DNA of 64,000 nt from Taeniopygia guttata (taxonomy: Eukaryota; Chordata; Aves; Passeriformes; Estrildidae): NCBI RefSeq assembly GCF_048771995.1, contig NC_133026.1, forward strand, positions 100,967,001-101,031,000, read 5' to 3'. A program made the position numbers and the translations under genes. The notes under the pieces are model-generated. The model was given only the letters and a program-made list of their open reading frames with translations. It was not told where the DNA came from and searched no databases. Below, in pieces: positions 1 through 11,900 of this stretch; positions within the stretch are counted from its first letter, which is position 1; each line of letters begins with the position of its first letter.

Positions 1-499
1 CTTCTACCCCTTTTCAGTCAGACCCCCAACACACTAGGGATTTGTATAATTTCTTACTATATGAATTCCCTTTTTTCTTCCCTTTACATTTGGTGATTTA
101 CAATTCTATCCCAAAGGACAGTGATAAAAGTGGCCAATGCTTTACCTGGAGAACATTCCTGACTAAAAGAAGTTTTAAAAACATGTTCTTATGTAGGTGG
201 TGGCTCGATGGTTAACGAGATGTAGGGTGAAATAAGAGACCCCAAAATAAATTGTGATTTTTCCTGCAAAATTAATAAGACTAAATAAACAACTTTCTAA
301 AATGGTTAGGTTTTCCAGAAAGAACATTTTGAGTATTTATATTTTATGTACAGAAAAATACTTCAAAGCAACACTTTTAGGTATGGAAAAAACTGCTGAA
401 GAGTTAATTCTCAGTATTATTCTGTACATCTAGATCAGTAACTTTTGTAATATGCTTCCTGGTAATGTTTCCCTGAGAAACTCTTGAAAAAGAACACAC
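1..499. other. Sequence downstream of TWSG1, no gene seen
   Basis: AT-rich unique-looking sequence. The short open frames here have no recognisable domain or codon pattern. It may be flanking DNA, or more 3' UTR if a distal poly(A) site outside the window is used. Confidence 0.4.
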
Positions 500-2806
500 G
501 AGAACCGGTAATATCTTTTTATTAAAATACCTCTTAAAACACTCATCATCATAAAATACACTGGGTGTTGCTGCATGACTTTTGTGTACACACAACACTT
601 TCAGCAAACTCTAGACAGCATCAGGAATTACAAAAAGTAAGGCAAGCCCCAGAAGTTGTGCACTACCTTCTCTCAGGCCACTACAGACAAGTGTGTTTAC
701 ATTTTTATGCCATTCCCCACAGCATTTCCTGGACACCTGCTAGGCCGCTCCCCCATCCCTCCCGCTCCCACTTGATTTGACCTCACAGTGAAATTCTGAG
801 GATGTAAATGGAGACAGTGTCACAGATCCATGAGGCAGCAGGTGCCTGACCAGAAACATCAGCTCTGTTCCTCCCCCAAGAAGATTCTGAGCTACCCTCA
901 TATTTCCAATAATTTAAGACTGCAAAAATCTGAAGCACGCTAATGACCTCCTGCTTGCTTGATTGCTACGTGTCGCCTGTTTCAGTCAGGAACATTGATG
1001 TATCACCCTCCAGCTACAAACAGTCACAGGTACTCTTAACATATTCTTCCTCTCCATTCATTTTAAGAAATTCTAGCAGAAGAAAATATAATATCATGAG
1101 TTGTAAAATACAGGAATAACAACTCCTCCATTATAAACTAAGTTTTTCTACTTTCGTCTATGATCTTTTATCACTTAACTGTAAGTTTAAAGTGTGAAGA
1201 CATTCCATTATCCACTAGTTCAAAACAATAACATTCATCTTTCAAGTACATCTTTATAGCTGAAAAAGACACTGAAGAAAATAGCATTATTTGACAAGAG
1301 TAGATTTTTCTTTTATTATTATCATTATTCCATCTTATTGAAAGAACTGTATCATGAGAAAAAAAAAAAGAAAAAAACATTCAGGCAACTTTTTCAACAA
1401 AATAAATGTAGTATGACTGCTTTCATGTGTACATGGTACAGATAGACAGATGTAACTAGAAAACAGTTTAATCCCTCTAGCTGAGGTTAATGAGAGAAAA
1501 ATGAATAGTCAAGTTCTTTTTGTGTTTGCATATGCATATATGCATAAAAATTGAAGGAGTTAAAACCTACATTACTATAAATACAAAAAGCTGATCATTA
1601 ACTACTCATACACTTTATCCTTGTACTTAGTACCATTATCAGTGGACACCTTAAATCAGTCATAGTGGCTGCTATGTAACTGTCAACATATAAAACTCTT
1701 ACTTAGAAAAATGGACAATGTTCTAAACTCAGAGCACTTTAACTTTGCCTTTGCAGACACATATTCCCTTCTTCACTGACAAAAATTGATGGGGAAAAAA
1801 ATAAATTTAATAATAATAAAAATGTTTTGGAATAAATATTCACAGGAAATTACTAAATGGGAACATGCTTGCTGCCAGCTGCTCAGCTGGCAGACCTGTA
1901 CCACTTGCTTGTTCCCGTCATTTCATTCTTTATTCCTTTAGTCATTAAATTCATCGTAGCCTTTCATGTTTCCTTTACTACACTAAATGTTCAGGGTTTA
2001 ACAACCCTAGAGAACAGTGCAAAAGGTGGGAAATGCAACAGCACTTAACAGCTTTGTTTTGGGATCTAAGAGAAGACTGAAAAGATTAATTAGTGTATTG
2101 CATAAATTATGCATCATAGGCCCAAATTAAAAGAGAGCAGGGCAAATGAAACTTGGAGGAAAAGTATCCCATACATGGTGTTTTGCTGGGCAGCCCTTCT
2201 AAGAAGTTAGGATTTTATCCATGACAGCCCATTCTTTGAACTTGAAGAGAAAACACGAATTTAAATTTTTCTCACTTCCACAATAAAAGCTAACCTCAAA
2301 AACTGGAAGGTAATAAAGTTAAAAAACAAAACTAGAAACCAAATCCCAAAAACCCAGCCCCTAAACAATATCCACACTCCCTCCAACCTAGCAGCCATTT
2401 ATTTATTTGTTGAATTTAGATAATGGAAATCTCATGGCCATATTCTAAAAGTTTCCCTATTCTAAACTACAAGATAGAGTATTATGTTCTGAAAACCAGT
2501 ATAGCCAATACTTTCAAATCAAAGGAAAACAATCAGAACAGTAATGATGAGCATGACTGTACCATTTGAGCAGAAATAAAGAAAAATAAGTTTAAAACAT
2601 AGTGTTTAAACATCTACTAGTTAGCCTTGCTTACATGAATTAAAAAAAAAAAAAATTCTCTGATTTTATACATCCTTTTTTCAACCAGGTACATTTAATT
2701 GCAACCAGCAGGCACTCCACCAAAACGCAGTATTTGCAATCCCAAGTCTCTTTAACCAAGAGAGATTACTTTGGCCTCAGTATTGCTATATTACAATTTT
2801 CCTGCT
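500..2806 (-). other. TWSG1: TWSG1 3' UTR with candidate poly(A) site
   Basis: No coding sequence was recognised downstream of the TWSG1 stop. On the minus strand, AATAAA occurs at 523-518. It is followed by a GT/T-rich stretch (TGTGTTCTTTTT, about 497-486), as expected for a cleavage site near 500. The implied UTR of about 2.3 kb fits a long TWSG1 mRNA. Other AATAAA-like sites inside the region could give shorter forms. The exact end needs transcript data. Confidence 0.5.
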
Positions 2807-2988
2807 TCAGAACATGCAGTTCATACATTTGACAGTTTTACTGCCATAGTCGATGCATTCTGGCCCAATACACTCACAGCAGGCGTTGTGAAACCATCGG
2901 TATTTGGAAGCTCCCATGGACTCGCAAGAGATCTTGCACTGATGTATTGACATGCAGTCATCAAAATACACCACAGTACACATGTGCT
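2807..2988 (-). CDS. TWSG1: TWSG1 last coding exon (C-terminal cysteine-rich domain)
   Basis: The exon enters in phase 1 after a TTTAG acceptor ending at 2989. It encodes residues 164-223, including [24 protein letters not shown] and the terminal CMNCMF. The TGA stop is at 2809-2807. The spacing of cysteines matches the Tsg C-terminal domain. Confidence 0.95.
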
Positions 2989-5900
2989 CTAAACCAAGAG
3001 GGGAAAAAATGTTTAAAAGGACTTAAAGTGTTTTGAAAGGTTAGTTAGAAATTAGTTAAATGAGCAGCTTTAGAAGTATGATTGCAAACCAACAGGACTA
3101 TGAGGCATAGGGAAAAAAGGTGACAGTAAAAGCTGAGAGGCAAATCACAGAGACAAGGTAAAATCTATTCACTTCAATTTTTCAGCATCTACAACTCAAC
3201 CTGTTCTCTGATCTCCTCCTGGATTAATTTACTTCTCTATTCACAGGCAAGAATGTTTTTGAGTTTTGTCCCCCAGTTATGAGAGCATAGGGATGAGCTA
3301 TGCCGAAATTTCAAGCAGGAATGTGTTCTCTGAAGGTAATGTGCTGCCATAAAAAGCTTGAAGTTTAGACAAGTTATTTTAAAAAAACATCAAAACCATT
3401 ATTTGGTTGTATATGTTTCTTTCCCCCCCACCCCAAACTCCACAATAATCTTTAGCCAGTGTAGAGTTGTGTTACTTTTTGTTTTATTCAAGTTCTATTG
3501 CGTTATATTATGTACGCGGTCTGTTCTATGTTCAGTTGGTTTGTTCATTATTGCAATGGATAGCGCATTGGACTTCTAATTCAAAGGTTCCGGGTTCGAG
3601 TCCCGGCGGAGTCGCCAGGAGCCCAGTTCTCCCAGGGAACTGACCCCAGAGGCCCAAGCAGCACTAGAGAAGGTACAGGAAACAATGTCTGCCCGGCAGG
3701 CCCATCGATACGATCCTGATGCAGCATTTAAATTCATCATTTTAGGCAGACTGCCACACCTCCATGGAGTCATCTTTCAGTGGACTGAGACCCGGAGTAA
3801 GATCAAGGACAAGGACCACGGGCGAAGGGATCCTCTCTCAATAATAGAGTGGGTCTTCCTGAGCCATCAACGTTCCAAAAGGATGATGAGGCCACAGGAG
3901 TTGATGGCGGAGCTCATTTGCAAAGCTTAATCGAGAATTCGGAAGTTGGCAGGGTGCGATTTTGAGTGTATCCATTTACCTATAAAATTGGAATCGGGCC
4001 AATTTACAAAGGCCATGTTGGAACACCTGCTTCAAGAGAACGAAGCACTGCAATTTGCTCTAGATAGCTACACCGGTCAAATTTCCGTTTTGAGACTGGC
4101 CCACAAAATTTTTGATTCGGATATCCAATTCACATTAACCACCAAGCAGATCCAGAGCAAAAAACCACTCAATGCTCTAACAGTTTTTACAGACGCGTCC
4201 GGAGGGTCCCACAAGTCCGTAGTGACTTGGAAAGATCCTCAGACTCAGCGGTGGGAGGCAGATGTTGGCGAGGTGGAAGGTTCCCCTCAAATAGCAGAGT
4301 TGGCCGCAGTTGTTAGAGCGTTTGAGAGGTTCTCTGAGCCATTTAATTTGGTGACCGATTCGGCTTATGTAGCAGGTGTAGTATCTAGAGCGCAGGATGC
4401 TATCCTGCAGGGTGTTTCCAACGAGACCCTTCACAAGTTGCTCTCAAAGTTAATTAAATTAGTCTCCCACCAAGAGCAACCATATTATGTGATGCACATT
4501 CGGTTGCACACCAATCTGCCGGGGTTTCTGGCCGAGGGAAATCGGCGTGCCGATTCTCTCGCGGAAGCCCCCGCACAGATGGCACCTCTCCCTGACGTTT
4601 TTCAACAGGCAAAGCTCAGTCATCAGCTATACCATCAGAATGCACCTGGTCTGGTCCGGCAATTCCACCTGAGCCGTGACCAGGCCAGAGCCACTGTGGC
4701 CACATGCCTGTCCTTTAAGTCGCTCCCATTACCATCGGTGAGCGCTGGGGCAAATCCTAGGGGTCTCAAGTCCTGTGAGGTGTGGCAAATGGACCTAACA
4801 CATATAAACTCATTCGGCAGACTGAAGTACATCCATGTATCAGTAGACACCTTCTCTGGCGCCGTCTATGCCTCTGCCCACACAGGGGAGAAGGCATCTG
4901 ACATCAAAAAGCATCTAATATTGGCCTTCTCTACGCTGGGTGTCCCCAAATTGATAAAAACAGATAATGCCCCGGGGTACCAGTCCAAGGAACTCAAAGC
5001 TTTCCTGCAGCAATGGGGAGTAGAACATTAAGACTGGCATTGCCTACTCCCCGACAGGTCAAGCCGTGGTGGAGCGGACTCACCAGAGTCTGAAAAGAAT
5101 GCTAAAACAACAACAACTGACTATGAAGGTCGAGTTCCCCCAGGTTCGATTGTCACGGGCCCTCCTCACCTTAAATTTTCTTAACTGTTCTTTCGAAAAC
5201 TTGAATCCACCCATCACTAGACATTTCAACAATTATCAACAGCGCCAGGTCAGGGAGAATCCGCCAGTTCTCGTAAAAGACCCTGAGACCTGGCAGCTGG
5301 AGGGGCCTTATGAGTTGGTTACCTGGGGTCGTGGGTACGCCTGCGTATCCATTCCCTCAGGCCCAAAGCGGGTCCCTTCCAAATTCGTACGCCCCTATGT
5401 TCCAAAGACACAGCCAAAGAAGGAAATACCCCAGGTGGAGCAGGCGGCGTTTAGATGGAGAAGGAGGCCCTTTCATCCTGATTCCCCTGATGCTTCTAAT
5501 TCCTCCTATTCTCAGGATCCCCCTCTCTTTTGTTTAAGTGACTCGTTCTTCCCCTCCGACCTTGACCTCCCCTGCCCACATTGTTAATTCCCGTTTTTCA
5601 GTTGTGTTCCAGATCACTTTTCATTTGTGGCCAGCATCAAGACGAACAACCTGATGAGCCTCATCCTCCTTGCGGTGACCACCTACCGACCCATGGAAGC
5701 GTGGATCGTTCCTCAGCCCCCCGCCAATGTTTGGGTTACGTTAGCTAAAGCCCTGAACCAAGACCACCTCTGCTTGTCCACCTCTTCTGTTGCAAACCCA
5801 TTCCTGTCCTGCCTTGTGGGGATTCCCTACCCCCTCGACAATCTCCCATTCAGTTTCCCAAAAAACGTTACTGCCCCCTGAAACCAGTCCACACAATTTC

Positions 5901-8900
5901 AAAGTGTCCAACTTAATGCTCCGCATGAATGGAGAGTGTGGTACCGGTCCCTTCCTATCCTTGATGAAGAACCCCAAGAAGTTTCCCTTTTAGGTTCCGC
6001 TTTAGCTTACACCTGTGTGCAGTTTTTCTCTGTTGCTGATCCCCACCCCATTGTGAAGTCCAGGCCCTTTCTCGAAATAAAGTAATCTATGAAGGAATAT
6101 ACTGCCGGGGAGTGGTGCCTCAAGGTGATTCAGATCGATGCAGCCACCACCTACGAGGAACAACCTCGCAAATTACCAAAAGGCACCTTCTTCCTGTGTG
6201 GTAACAGGGCCTGGGCTGGCATCCCCTCTCGCCTTCTCGGAGGACCATGCACCTTTGGGCAGCTGACGCTGTTCACACCCAACAAAACGCAAATTGCACA
6301 TTGGCAAGAAGTAAATTCAACAGGGAATTTGGCCAGATCCAAAAGAGATACCAATTTTAGGACTTTGGATGAGGACTGTAATGACGAAATTTTCCATTGG
6401 GATCAGACCAAGAGCGTGCTCATCACCACATTCATTCCTTGGTGGTCGATAGCACAGTTTAAATGAGCTCAAAGGTCTTGAGTGTTGGGTGGCGAAACAA
6501 GCCAATATTACCTCAGCCGCTTTATCAGGACTCCTAGAAGACGAGAAAGTCACAAGGCAGGCGACCCTTCAAAACCGTGCAGCCATTATCTTTTGTTACT
6601 TCACAATCATAGATGTGAAGAATTTGCAGGCATGTGTTGCTTCAATTTAAGTTCAAAAGCTGAGGACATCCGCACTTCCATCACAAAAATGAAAGAAATG
6701 ATAAGTCACATCAAGCAAGAACCGAGTGACTGGTTAGGGTCGGTCTTTAGTGGATGGGGACTCTCAAACCTTGGCCAATCGTTCTTAAGTTTTCCCTTAT
6801 ACTCCTGTTTGCCCTCATGGTTTTCATTATTGGATTAAGTATCATTAAAAGACTTGTTTTGGACCATCTAAACGCAGCTATCAACTCTACACCACAAGTC
6901 TGCCACGCAGAGATGACACTGCTCACCACCAATGAAGATCCAGAAGAGCAAAAAGAAGTGTGGTTTGAAGTGCGACCCCCCCGTTTAAGTTCTCCCCGTT
7001 TCATTTGTTTTAAACAAAAAAGGGGGAGATGTAGAGTTGTGTTGCTTTTTGTTTTATTCAAGTTCTATTGCGTTATATTATGTACGTGGTCTGTTCTATG
7101 TTCAGTTGGTTTGTTCCATGTACCCCAGGTTTTTTTGAGTTGGTTCCTTCCCCAGTTTCCCGCCTCTCCTCCCCTGTCAATCTTCCCCAAAAGTGCCGAG
7201 TCATTTCCCTGCCCTCTCCCAGGATCCCTGTCCGTCACCCGGTGCCCCTGCCCCTCCATCCAGAACTTTCTACCCAGGGCATTGTGTGATTGGACCAGGT
7301 CCTGAGACCCCTCCCATACCTCTCTCCCATTGGCCTTTTCCCCAAGAGCGAGCCACTCCCCGAAGATCCCCATTGGTCCCAGTTTTCCCCGCCCCCAGTA
7401 GTATAAAATCCCCTGACATCCAGCCCCAAGTGCCTTCTCTGGCAGGCACCAATCCCGTCAACTGGATCCTCGTCAGCGTGTTGTCCCCATTGGGACCCAA
7501 TAAAGAGGATTTTGGCCCCCAGAGGAGGACTCTCTTTTCTGTCAACACCGCGGGGATTCGGCTGCGTCTTCACCAACCCACCCAGCGCTCTCCAAAGCCT
7601 TCAGAGGCCCTGCGGAGGGTGCTGGAGACCTGCCCGCTCTCTCCCTCGCAGAGAGCTAGCCGGGGGCAAGACGAGGCTTGAGGGGGAGAACGCGGCAAGC
7701 CAGATTAAATTACAGAGCTACAGAATCTTTTTTTCATCAGCATGAAACTGCACACTTTTTTCTTCCTTTTTTTTTTAGCAACATCACCACCTTTATTACT
7801 AATCTTAAGAACCCCCTTCTGCCTAAGTGTTGACCTCATGCTTCTAACACCCATGCAATTACTTGAAACACCATGAAGTTCAGGGCTGCAACATCAAAAT
7901 GGAGCTAAGGCATTCACCACAACTATAAAATAAAACCATCCCCACCTCAGTCCACTTCAAATTCTCCAAGCTGGCAGATTCCACCACCTTTCTTCTGTAC
8001 TGACCAAGTGATTATACTATAAAACTTGGTTCATCCTCCAAAGGACCATGATTACATAACATTTACCCAGAGCATAACTTGGCAGACTTTGGGGAAATCT
8101 CAACTGGCAGCTGTTTGCAAATAGAGATGTCTCCCTCACCCAGATCAGACCAACTTGTAAGCAGGAGATGTCAAAGGGCTTTCTAGCCTATTACTACTCA
8201 TGGTACACCTGGGAGAAACCCACTGATCTACATTCCAATAGATTCGTTTGGATTAGAAAAAAGTAATCCAAACTTAAATAGTAAATCTAGACAGTGGGTT
8301 TGGTTTGATGTTTTTTTAATGACTGATTTTGACCACTGTCAAATTATTTTGCTACTACCAAAACAGCTGCAAGAAGGTCAGAGGATCTGGTGCCAGCCCA
8401 CTGAAATAAACAGAGTATCCACTGCCTTGGTCGGGCTCCAGACACCAGATACAGTGCAACAGGCAATAGGGATCTTGGGCAGGAGAGGCAGACCCAGAGT
8501 TGAAGCAGTTTCTGGTCCCAGAAAAGCTGTGCTGCAAGTAAACCTGCAGTTGTCAAAAAAAATCTTGCAGTACCCGAAGAACTGCTGGGAACAAAGTGTA
8601 CTGTGTAAATCCTGTCCCATTCTTGGCACTTCTGTTTCTGTAAGCCCTTATAATATATCCTGAGGCACAGCAACCAGAGGAATAGAGTTCTCAGAGAACA
8701 AACCTCTACCTGAAAACAACAATCCTTCAATAAGGATGTTTGATTGACAGAGAGGAAGAGGAAAGAGCTGAATAGAAGTGTATGCTATGGTACCATGTGC
8801 AAGGAGTGATAGGTATACACCTGAAGTGCTCAGCCCAAGCTGAAAAGCAGTAGGGAGATGCAGCGACCACAGCCTCAAAGGCAAGGTGGCATTCAGAGGC

Positions 8901-11900
8901 CAGACAGCAGCTCCAACTTCTATGGGGAATGCACAAGGACTTGGCAACACTTCATCACCAGTGACAAAAACGCTCAGACTGCCATAGTCCTAAAGAAGAA
9001 GCACACACCATCCATTCTTGGAAGGCCCAGACAGCCCTCGGTATCTGTTCCCTTCACTCCTCACAGGAAGGTTTTAGTGGAAGGGTAGGGATGAGAAAGT
9101 AGAAGCAAGTATTCAGGCAGTATTGTCATGTCCCATCAGTCATCCAAGTCAGTGCTGGGGTTCAAGCACAAGAGCCTTACAGAAGCCTCTGTTGGACATT
9201 ACTCATACTCTTTATATACCTTTGCTTTATCTCTGTTCAGTCCTATGATATCCTTTTGGTAGCTTTTTACTGAAGTGTTACTACATTAAGTTTGATCTTA
9301 AATTCCATACATAGTCTTAGAAGGCGTCAACCGGAGGCATGAGGCCTCTTCCTTGAAACAGGCCATCCTAGCTAATCTAGAAAGATTTCTTCCTGCAAAA
9401 TCACCTTTTGGGATGCCATCTCCAAGCAACTGACTTAGTCTCTGGATAAACCTGAGAAGGCAAAATGATTCATGGCTATCTCCAGATTGGAGTGAAACAG
9501 CCCTTCAAAGGAAGCAACAATCCAAGGGGTTGCCAGAAGTGATCTGTTGATCATGGCACTCCAACTTGCAGCACACAAAAGAAAGCCTAAGGTAGGTCAG
9601 GGAAGTTGTCAGGAAAGCTGTGCGCACTCTCAGGTGTGCTAACTGCTCCCAGCATTTACAGGCTGTCTTCACACCAGAGAATGTCCAGTTCCTTCTGCGT
9701 AAGGAGACATCTGCGCTCACCTTCATATTAACCTAATCTCTGACAGCCTCAGCAGTGTTAGTACTGCTTCACAAGTCCTGGTGAAGCCCCGAGTTCATCA
9801 GCTAATGCCTGCAGAAGTGAAATAAACTTCCTGGGGAAGGAGAGCCTGTGATTTCTAGGATGTAAAGACTGATGACACTGTCATCAATCACTGTTTATCT
9901 CTTGGATAAAGGAGGCCAGAGGAGCAGCAGCACCTGGTCTATAACTCTGCAAAACTAGGTGGCATCAGTCAGCTCCTGTGAGACTGCAGCCTGGTCTCCT
10001 GAATCACTCTCCCAGGACCAAAGCCAAAATTCAACCTTATTATGGTGGCAGAGACAACCAAGGATATTAATCTTGACTGACTGGAGAGTAGAGAAGAAAA
10101 TTTATTTCCACCTGCACACAAGTCAAGGGGATTAGGTTCTCGAGGACAAGTACAAAAATGCTGCAAAGGGGAGAGAGCAGACTGCATGTGGCAGGCCAAA
10201 GCCAGCAGTAAATCCATCTTGTCCCAAGCAGCTCCTCTAAGCAGCTAACTATGTGCTCCATGTATGTGTTACCAAATTGTTTCTGATGTCTTGCTCACTG
10301 AAAGACTTTCCAGGTCTGAACAAGTCAGATTGTCCAGGGTGCACTTTGTTTGATCACAGGGCACTCCTGGTCCCCTCCTCAGCAATGCCTCTGTGCTCCT
10401 GTAGAGGCTGAATTACTGAAAGCAGTAGAGTTCCTTCCCTTAAGCACCAAATCCTGCTCTATAGACTGCAAAAAGAGAGTTACACAGGGGAAAAAAATAC
10501 ATACCTACAGGCTCAGCTGGGATCTGGGAGAGTACTTAAATTGTTTCACAAAGCTAATTACCGAGTCATCACTTGGCTCCCTCAGTGTAAATAAAAACAA
10601 TATTATTTAGTGCAGTAACAGCTTTCTCATTTGTATTTTGCCAATTTTCACACCCTAAGGATGACAGACTGCAGATGCAGCAAAAGGATGCAGTAGTAAA
10701 CTTTTTTCCCCCGATCATTAACTTCTGACCTTCCCCCCCCCCCCCCTTCATACTTAGTGAAGGTTGTGTAGGAGAAACAACAGTCAAGTCTAAATTAAAA
10801 GATTAAACTACCAGGCTTTGCTATAAAACTATCTGTATTAGTGTAATATAGAAAACTTTAGCAACTCAGAGAACCTTCCCAGTTAATGATAATTTGCTGT
10901 ATGGGATCTTTGAAGTTATATGTGCTGTCTGCTGGTCACTTTATTGGTAACTCTAAAAGTTCTTTAAGAAGGTAACTGTCCATCCAGTGGTCATACCATT
11001 TTATCACAGAATGGCCTGGGTTGGAAGGAATCTTAAAGATCATCTAGTTCCAACCCCTCTTCTGTTGGCAGGGATATACCTTCCACTAGAAAAAACACTC
11101 GTCTAGTGCAGTAGTGAGAAGAGGGGAAAACAGGAACAGGGAGATGAACCTGCAACTGTTTAGGAACAATCAACTTACATAATCTACTACTTTTGGACAA
11201 GTCAATTTTATGTCAATTAATTTATAAAAAGAAACATTTTTTTTCTTAATCTTCCTAGACTACCTACAGAGGTAGATGTCTCTTCACTGGAATTGTAGCT
11301 CTCCTCTCCCTGTTGCACTGTCAGGGAGAAGAACTGCAGACCAGACACCATCCCCTGTATCACCAAGCAATTAAGTCAGAAACCCTTAACTACAGCACAG
11401 ATTTTGTTTTATCAATTGCCAAAAAATTATCTAGTTCCCCTCTCCCTCTTGCCAACATCCTGTCATCATCTGAAACAACTAAGCTTATTTAAATCTCTGA
11501 ACTCACAGTTCAGAGCTCTGAGGGTATCAGCCAGAAGTAAAGCAAAGAGAATGAAGTACAAATGTAGCTCCAGATTAACAGCCATGGCAATCCTCTCTGA
11601 AGTAGAGTCTCAAGTTCCAGAAACAACTGATACAAAGAGCTACAGCAGCTCCAGCAGCGCATGCATAACTTTGGCAGCTAAAACATTACAAGTCAGTTCA
11701 CAGAAGGAAAGGGAAGACACTCATTAAGAGTTCAAGGTAGCTGGTGGCTGGGTTCAGAGTAGGCTGGGGCAAGAAAGGAATGCTTTATATCCCACTGCAC
11801 CCCACCTCCTCCTGGATCAACAGCTGCCTTCCCTGGTGGTGGCTCCACGCCACTGAGGCACAAAGCTCATAGTTCCCGGGGCTGGTGCTGCTTTTCCTGG

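Larger units (their letters stand above)
3460..7697 (+). mobile_element. Class II (betaretrovirus-like) endogenous retrovirus, 5'-truncated tRNA chimera
   Basis: The element lies antisense to TWSG1. From left to right it has the first 87 nt of the LTR, a 6-nt filler, 65 nt of tRNA-Arg(UCU), pol from the RT thumb/connection through RNase H and integrase, broken env, a polypurine tract and a full 668-bp LTR (TG...CA). Identical 6-bp repeats AGCCAG (3454-3459, 7698-7703) flank it, the duplication size typical of beta/alpha-type integrases. gag, pro, the PBS, most of RT and 581 nt of the left LTR are missing. Frameshifts and stops interrupt pol and env, so it is defective. The two copies of the LTR start differ at 2 of 87 positions. 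Confidence 0.95.
7030..7697 (+). repeat. Complete right LTR (668 bp)
   Basis: It begins TGTAGAG and ends GCGGCA. U3 holds three ATTGG (inverted CCAAT) motifs at 7289, 7329 and 7372, a GC box (about 7387-7396) and TATAAAA at 7402-7408. AATAAA at 7499-7504 marks the R-region poly(A) signal, so U3/R is near 7430 and R/U5 near 7520. Any transcription from it would run on the plus strand, antisense to TWSG1. Confidence 0.93.

Noticed and set aside
3553-3617. A functional tRNA-Arg gene
   Set aside because: The first ~11 nt of the tRNA and most of box A are missing, and CCA is present in the DNA, so it is a retro-copied fragment.
3553-3617. The normal primer-binding site of the provirus
   Set aside because: A PBS is complementary to the tRNA 3' end. 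This segment has the same sense as the tRNA and is far longer than a PBS. The true PBS was lost, so the natural primer is unknown.
8319-8950. Frames of 60-128 codons on both strands in the TWSG1 intron
   Set aside because: No domain, no splice partners, overlapping frames on opposite strands, and no conserved motif that I can recognise.
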